From Heterobilharzia americana (Eukaryota; Platyhelminthes; Trematoda; Strigeidida; Schistosomatidae): a DNA stretch of 64,000 nucleotides. The DNA is taken from NCBI GenBank assembly GCA_944470555.2, contig OX104131.1:16050515-16114514 (forward strand). The letters are read 5' to 3'. Shown piece by piece: positions 28,301-37,200 of this stretch. A program made the position numbers and the translations under genes. The stretch's first letter is position 1. Every line of letters starts with the position of its first letter. The notes beneath the pieces were generated by a model. It did not search any database. It saw nothing but the letters and a program-made list of their open reading frames with translations, and was not told where the DNA came from.

Positions 28301-31300
28301 AGGTACCTTGCAGAAACAGCTTCCATGGTGTAGGCACCCGGGGATTACTAACCGCCCTCAAGCTTCTCAACTGACCAAATTTTCTCATTCAATTAGTAGC
28401 TACCGTGATCTAGTAGCCTAATGGATAACGCTCCAGCGTTTGAATCTATGGTTGCTACTTTCGGGTTTCAGTGTGCCAACCAGCACTCACTTATTCAGGA
28501 ACAAGTATATCCCGCTCCCTAGTCCCAATCAGGATGTAACTTGCATCCTAGATTTCACTGCCGCCCCGTATCCATCATTATTGTCATCATCGAAAAACGT
28601 TTGCACTATGGCCTAGCATAACTCCAAATTAGACTAGTTCACGTGATGTAGCACACAATGAAAGAGTATTATTGTTTCTGGATTGTACTGTATCACATAA
28701 AAAAATTATTATTCGGAACAAGAATAATTTGAGCTGACAATTGTTTTCAAAAACTTCTTCAGGTTCTACATTCAATGCAGCGAAACCTGTTGTCAGGTCC
28801 TCAAGCAAATCATTACTGACACAGCGAACCAAGGATAGGTCACTTATGAGACCCATTTTAATTTGCATTAATGAGTCCAACTGCCCCTGAGGAGCTAGTT
28901 ACATAGGCTGTACTCAAATTGCTCCGTCCATGCGAGCTAGTGAACATGTGCCATCTTTGTTAGGGAAAAGAATGACGAGGAGCATCAATAGTGCAATCCT
29001 CTCACACCTAGTAGGTACCAGACATCAGCTTAAGGTAGATCACGTCTTTTCTGTGATATGCGATGTCTCTTGTAATCTCCCTAAAGGTGCATGACTTTGC
29101 ATCTTATCCATATCCAAAGCCATAGCGAGCAAATCAAGAAAACTGGACCTGTGTGTTCAAAAGAAATATATGCATCCACTTTGCTTACCTTGGCCTACAA
29201 CAAGGTTGACACTTTCTTTATGAACTTTCCTACCACAAATTTCTCACACCAGACTGATGATAATTCTACTATTCTATCCGATTTGATCTCCATTCACCTG
29301 TTACAGTGACTGTTCCAATATAGTAACAATTGAACATCATGCCTTATTTTGGCTATTGTATTTCACACATTCTCATGGATTTATAACTGTAGAGCCTGAA
29401 GAAGTTAGCAAAAACAGTCGTTCACTCAAGTTACTCTTGTTCTGAATAATCTATGAGGATGTTTAAAAACTTATTAAATGATAATATTTACTGTTTTATT
29501 GGTGTTTTAGTGTTGAGGAACTCAGGACATAATGTTGTTAGGTGGTTGCAAAATTGATTTTATTGTTGATCATACTCTGAGAGAATGGATAAGAATAACA
29601 ACCAATGAACAATGACTGATCTTAACTTCACTGCCTTTTGTTCCCATTCGCTGACGTTTTGACAAAACCACCTGCGCTTTTTTAAGCCCTGTAAATTTTC
29701 CATGTGTTTTGTTAAATACCATAATTATTCATAATGTGGGCTGACGGAATACACCTGATTTCTTGATAATACGATCGGTCGTTAGAATGCAATCACAGGT
29801 TAGGATCAACCAATGCATTCAATGAAGTCCTAAAAGGGGTTATTCACAGTCTGAGTGGCTCATTGACAACGTCTGTGACTATTGTGCTGTGACATGGGTT
29901 TTAATCTCTCAGAAAATAGTCAGTACCCTTAAGGGTGCGGATACACCGTGCTGACAAGTGTCAAGATGGGCGAAACCTCGGTAAAACACAGTTCCCTGTT
30001 GATTTCTTCCGACCATCTAACTTTAAACACTTACATAGTAACTGCTGAAATAAACAATAAGGAATTTTTGTGATGTCAGATCGAAAGGTAGCTTTTGGTA
30101 AAATAAGGAAACTATCAATTGGTTATTTCAGATAAACAGACAAAATCAGCATAGAATCTCGCGCACAAATGCATTGGTTCAGTCTACCACACTTCATAGT
30201 AGTATACAAAGAACAGGTGGATTAAAAGAGAGTAATATAAAAGTAGACAACGTTGTGTGAAAGAACAAACAATTTGACACCAACGGGTTAGTGCGAATAT
30301 TCAAGAAGACATCAATGAGTGAATGTATCTGCACCACTGTGACTAGTTTTCAGTCATTTCACCAATATTCCTCAACTACTCATTCCTATCATCCCGAGGA
30401 CCCCAACCAGGCAGTCTACATCTCTCCACATGACTCAGACCAAAAACCAGGGGTTTTAAGGTCTAGTCCTAAGTCTTAGTCTGACCACCCTGAATCCTCT
30501 TCTAACCCAATCCAATTTCCTCTAGCTTTACTCTATACAAGTGATTATAGGTGACCAAAATAAACGAAACCTCAGCGACAATGACCAAGAGGAGAGACAG
30601 TGAGTCAAAATCAATACAGTAATCAAAGGTTAAAGAGGGTTGATCCTGCAATAATAGACCTATAAAAAAGAAAACAACAGTTAAAACAATTACAGCTTAT
30701 TCATTCCAGAACAAATTCTCGGTATATACTTATGAAAAGTTTGCTTGATTCCCTCCTTTATGAAGTAACGCTGTGGATGATTTCTAAACTTATATCTTAA
30801 GCTCTGCTCACCAATGGTCACAACTAGAGAACAAACGTCTCACCACCAGGGCAAATGTTTTATTCATTTCTCTCAGCAAAACAGCCTTTCGTGTTTGTTC
30901 TTTATTTTTATTTCCATTTTTTATTTCAGCTTCTTTATGACTGGTTACTTAAGTTTGGGTTTTGAATTAGCCGCAGAATTAACATATCCAGAAAGTGAAG
31001 GTTTCTCCTCTGGTCTATTGAACACATCAGCACAGGTAGGCGTTTAAACCCTTTTCAAATTGAATGATAAACTTTATCTAACAAAAAAACAAAACAACAA
31101 CATGCAATCATGAATTTCTTATTATCAGTTTAGCTATCTGAGATGACCGTGGTTATGCAGACTCAATAGTACTACTATTGAGTCGTCGGTTCGAATCCAG
31201 TTGCGACCCAGATTTTCACTTCATCTCTAACCATTACCCGGTATCACGAAATAAATGTTAATACAACTCAACGTATTATACGTTTATTAATTATGCTAAG

Positions 31301-34240
31301 AGTTCTACTCAATATGTCCTGGCTCATGATACTACCCGGTTGTCCAGACCGAAGTAGGTTAGGTTCAGTTTCGATGCATAATTCATTGCTTGAACCCTGA
31401 GTGCTTCAGTCAGTTAATTACATCTCCATCATAACAAATGAGTTATACCTCTTTGGAGCCGAATCAAGCTAATTCTTGGAATAATTCAATTTGAAGGTTT
31501 GTTAGAATTTGTTGGTATTCCTCATTGACTGACATCACTTGGAAGCCACTAAAAACCTAGGAGCACTGAACAACTGTTCAATCTTAGTATGAGACTTGTC
31601 ATGAACGCTCAGCAAGGTTCATACCCCATAGTCATCGGTATTATACGTATTGTATCGACAATAATGATGATGAATATCTCTGAAACTGAATCCTATGATT
31701 CAGTGCATTCCAGCCATATTTTTCTAAATAAATATCGTAAAGCATTCAGTTCATAAACCACATGATCACCAATTCATTATTCGTACGCGCATGAAGTTGT
31801 TTCCTTTATATGATTGATAGATACTGACCTGATTTAATTGATAGTCAGTAAACAGTTTTTCACTCGTAAACATAAGACAAAAAAAGAGCACCAGCGAGAT
31901 CGAGAACTGTAGAAAGCCATAAGAAGAGAAAAATAGAGGGTCAGACAAATAACGAAATATGAATGAAGATAATATGGGGATGCCTGTGTCTGTAAAAATC
32001 AGTTTTGGCTATGGCATGAACCTCAGCTTGAAAGTTTTCACCTATCGGCATAACTTCAGCCAACTTGAGTGATATCACCTTTCGGTATGACTACCTCTAA
32101 CGTTTTTCATCAGTCGTAATCCCACTTAAACCAGCGTGTCACTTCGGTGTAGTTCATGGCTAGGCGTGTGTGATACATATTCAAGCCACCTCAGTCGTTG
32201 AAGTTTTACAATTTCATCAATCAACCTGCCTGTTTTACCTAAAACTCTGTTTAGCCTATATGCTCTCTACATGATACTTCCATTGACCACGATTTATGAT
32301 ACAAAAGTAATGGTAATCGAAGCTGTAGAGTCCAATCACTTTCCACTACTTTATTACCCCTGTTGTACAGTCACATAGTAGGACAGAACTAACTGCTCTA
32401 ATGTACACTTAACCTTCAGTAGGCAAAGGATATCTCCTTATTGTCACAAGTGGCGTCAGTTATAGAAGTCAATCTATTCTTCTGTAACCCTCTTAAGATT
32501 TTTTCCCCCATGAATCCACCAGGGGTGATTCTTCCTACAAAATATGTTAATGTTACTGGCGTATCCAACTGCTTCACTCTGCGTTATGAGATGTGAAGCC
32601 AACGCAGAACAGTCCTCTTGCATTTAATAGGTGAGAAACGCATCACAAATATTCTAAGGTTGTCATTGAAGGTGTTTTGAAGGCTCTGTTTCTCATCTGC
32701 ATTTACATCTAACAAGATCTCTATGTACTCTTAGCAAATTCAGAAGTTTTTTGTCAGATGAGGATAGAAGACCCTTGTAAGTGCATGAATGGCAGTGTGC
32801 AACTTAACAGCAAAGCAGCGTAGAACAGTTAGCTCTTTTCATTGATCCAAGAAATCCTTCCCATAATACTTCATGCACCTACTGCTCGTTAGTCTAAAAA
32901 CGCAACTATCGAAACTAAATAACAGGCCTGTAGGCAATCATCTGAATTTGACCTGATAAACTGGGTACTAATATAAACCTTTCATACACTGAATCCTGAA
33001 CAAACCGGTGCAAGTTAGTTATTTGGATATAATCAGCAGGATGCCCTGAGTTTAAGTTTTACGCTTGTTAATACTTACCAGCAAGGCGTATCTCCAACCT
33101 AGAGAAAACTGATTTCAGGTCTCAGGACTAGACAAGTATGAGATTGGTTGCTCTCTAGTAGTTGATCAATTTAAACCTATGTATGATTACTGAATTGCAC
33201 TTTGTCAACAAGAGTTTATGACTTATTTGACATATTCTGGAAGAACAGATTTTTCATGCTAATCATGATGATGATGAAATATAAAAAAACCGAATCATGA
33301 ATGAGTTTCAAGTATACGGTTGTCAGTGTTACCTGACAAAAAATTCTAAACTTCTCTGAACCAAATAAGAAATTGTTCTCACCTAGTTAGTTACCATAAA
33401 TATAAAATAGATTCCGGTTTTATTTAGTTTATGTGTTTTTTCTAAAGAAAAGATGTTGATACAAATTTTCCGTTTGATTGATTGATCTTTCAACGTTTTA
33501 TTTCGTGTTGCTTTTGACTAGTCAGTTCTTTCTCGATGAATAATAGTGTAATTCATATCAAAGAATGTTTGTTTAGCTGAATGGGAAAAAAGATATCGAA
33601 AGGATACAAGGTCTTTGTCTAATCCGCCTACTTCCACTTTTTCACAATCCTTTATATATTGAGACTGATATTTTTCATTATGATCCAAAGAAAAGTTCTA
33701 TCTCTTTAAAAGCCCACATTTCGTATACATATTAAACGTCAGGTGTGAACGAAGATTTTTTTCATTCAGTAACTTCGCCTAAGATTCTACAGTTACAATA
33801 ATCAACTTTTATCCATATACTGACAGCTAATTTTTACAGTTGATGGATTTTAAAATGGATGAGAAATGATAATTAGATTGATTCCAGTTGGTATAATCAG
33901 TGTGACTATCTGAAATAGCCGTGGTTGACAAAATCGTATTATTCACATTCAATGATGACTGAAGGTGGAATGAAGTTCTGGGTCGAGGTAGAAATCAAAC
34001 CAGCGGTCTGCTATTGATGAATGTCAAATCGTGGTGGTCGGAGGGGGGCAGTTGATATGTTGAATATGAAATGGAAGTCCAGAATGCTTATTCATTGTAA
34101 ATGTTTACAGCATAAGGAAGAAAAATTAAACATAAAGTTCAAGGTTGTACTGTATCTCGTGAGTGATTAGTACAAGGAGAATGACATGAATTCACCGAAA
34201 GGGTACATAACGTGATGAAGAGAATACTACTACTACTACC

Positions 34241-34283
<43 letters not shown>

Positions 34284-37200
34284 GTGATAAGCAAACTGTA
34301 CAGAAATTTTATCAGGACTCTGAAGGTTTATTAGGTTATCAGAAGGAAAACAAAGGAAACTTTTATGTCAAACTTATGCTGCAAAATGAAGAAAAGGGCA
34401 GGAAGAAGATAAAAATGGGAGCGAAAAGTAAAGACAAAGAAATGATATTTGTTCGATGGAAGGTCAAGAGAGAAGTAAGGCTTGAACGTGTCTTCAACGA
34501 GTAGGAAGCTCAAACTTACTTGATCCTGCAAGTCACACTATCGTGAGCAAGCTTAAATCAATTTAATTATAATTTTCTATCTGTTTTATTCACGAATTAT
34601 TAACGAATTTCGCTTATGTAACTATAGAACCTAAAGAGAAGCTATTGGTTGAAAAGAATATTCTACGTTCACATTTGTAGAAGATGCAGTTTTATTTATT
34701 GTAACTCTTGTTTCTTTTTTCTCCTCTTACAAATGATGCCTGATAACAGATATTCGGTCTTATTTTGATACATGTGGCAACTACCTTACGAACACATTAT
34801 GGAGTTCTACCAGGCAATCTATTTCTCACTGCCCTGTTACTGCTTGGATCAATATTAACAGGTGAATAAAAAAAATATGTTTGTAACAGTTGGTAAAAAT
34901 ATTTAATGCACAGTTTTATTTTAGTAAATTGGTTTGTTTTTAGTTGCCATTACTATTATAGGGAGTTAGTTGCTCATTGATTTAATCTCTCGATTCTCAA
35001 CCAGCGGGTGGCGGATTTAAACTTTGCTCCACTAACTGAGGTCTGGACGTCTAGGAAGTACTACTAGTTCTCACACAACAGGTCTGTCTAATTACCTACT
35101 GCACGAACGCGAATGTGATTGCTAAGTGACTTTTGATCCGTGAACTAGATTTTACTCACATGTTAGTGTATATAATCTCCTTTGTTGGATAAAGATGGAC
35201 CAGACAACGTTTTACAGTTTTAACAGTTTGATATAAACAGTTCAACATAAGTATTTATAAATGTAACCAATCATCTAGATTCATCTATCAGTGGTGAGTG
35301 TTTTAAAATATACAGAGATTAATATTGTTCACTGGAGGGTAACCAACTCCTCAGGTGGGACACCAGTTCCAAAGAGGTTGCAGATACGCCTTGCTGACGA
35401 GTGTCAAAAAGCAAGAGGACTGGGTCCGGAGCTTCCTGCTGATTGCTTCGAACCAACTAACGTAAACAGAGATTATTAGCGATGGTGAGAATAACAAAAA
35501 TAATAACTTTGACGGCGTTAACTAAAGTAGTTTTAGTAGAAGTAATGATGATGATAATAAGAAGCTAGATAACACCATGGGAATGTAGACACTTGGATAA
35601 TCAAAGTGGATCAAAAGCTGGAAAAAACGTTGCGTAATACTAAAGGATGAAGTACGTGGAGAAATAAAAAATCAACAAATATAGCAATTATATCAAAGGG
35701 TTTAAGAATAAGAAAGGTATAGAAAACTTCCAGTGATACAGATGGTTTTTAAAGTTTCTGCTGGCCAAAGGAGATAAAGAAATGTACAGACTTCATATTA
35801 TTTGGATTATTTGCTCAAATCCTAGTATGGTCCCAGTATGCGTAAAACGCTTGTTCGAATATCATTCGCAGAATTAGACGGTTTGTGATAAATTATATGG
35901 AATGCCTTGGTCTTATCTACTGATCGGGTACTATTGACCCAATAGGACAAACTTGAGCTTCTTATGGATCCTATTTTTCCTTTTCTCAACCATGGAAGTG
36001 TATACTCAGCAACATGTATTTTAATTTGGCTAGTATTCCGTCCTCATCACGCGTTCTCCATAGGAGCTTTTTGACTTGTAAATACACGTAGAAATAGTGA
36101 AATATGGTCATTCATTATTTGTCTGGGTAAAAACAGGAAATGACCTCATCAAAACCAGTATTGTTCTTAAAACTTTCGTTTTCTGTTGTGGAGTATGGCA
36201 TTCACAGTTACAATCGAATAAAAAGCATAAATTATCACTATCACTGCGGCTTTAGAGTTCTGGCTTAGTAGACGCCATCTGCTGACGCATAACCTCTTTG
36301 AACAATGAACTTTGGTATCATATTATCATATGTTCTGGTACATGTTTGCCCATCAAATCTAACCAGCAGCATTATGTCACTACCGGAGAAACCCAAGATA
36401 AACTTGAAGCAAGATATATGTCCTACTTAAATTACCCTTTCACTTTCTTCAAACTGATTAAGGAAACTTCGTTCACGAAAATTAGGCTGGTTTTTGAGAG
36501 AAATCTCTTTGTATGTACGAAAACAAGCTCTTCGGGCTCCTATGATAAAATATATAAATAAATCCGCATACTTGAGGAGTAATTATTTGACTGGCTTCTA
36601 AGATGAGTAGTCTCTTGATACTGTTATATAGCTTCATTTGATTGCTCAAAAGGAAGTGGAGGTACTGAGAACAAGTGAACCTGACTACAAGGTGAAATTT
36701 CAGAAATTTATTTTTCTATCTCGCTGAGATTTTAACAAACGTGTTGCTGAGCACCTACCGTTTTGACTAGTAAGGATACAAGTGAAGTCAAAACGATATC
36801 CACTTCTGTCACATTTGATTGACAGTGGTCATATAATGGACAAGACTAAAGCATTCAAAATCGTCTGTCACATTCTACAAAACCTTTCGAATAGAATTCG
36901 CACTGGTATTTTACACATAGCTGGGACTATTGGAATTAGAGAAACTAACCCGAGTCTTTTTGTGCAGAAAAAGTTTATGCAGCCCTTTTCTCTTCCTCGG
37001 CCAAAGAAAACCTAATAAATGACTTCAAAGATAAATTCACTTCTCATCCTTTTCCTATTTCTTCACTTCTTCCCCCCCCCCCACACGCTCATTTGCTGAG
37101 ACTGACTATCTACACATTTCATCCTTTAGTATTTCGTGAATTTTATTTTCTAAGCTTTGACCCACATTGCTTGTCTAGATGTTTGCAGTACCGTGCAGTT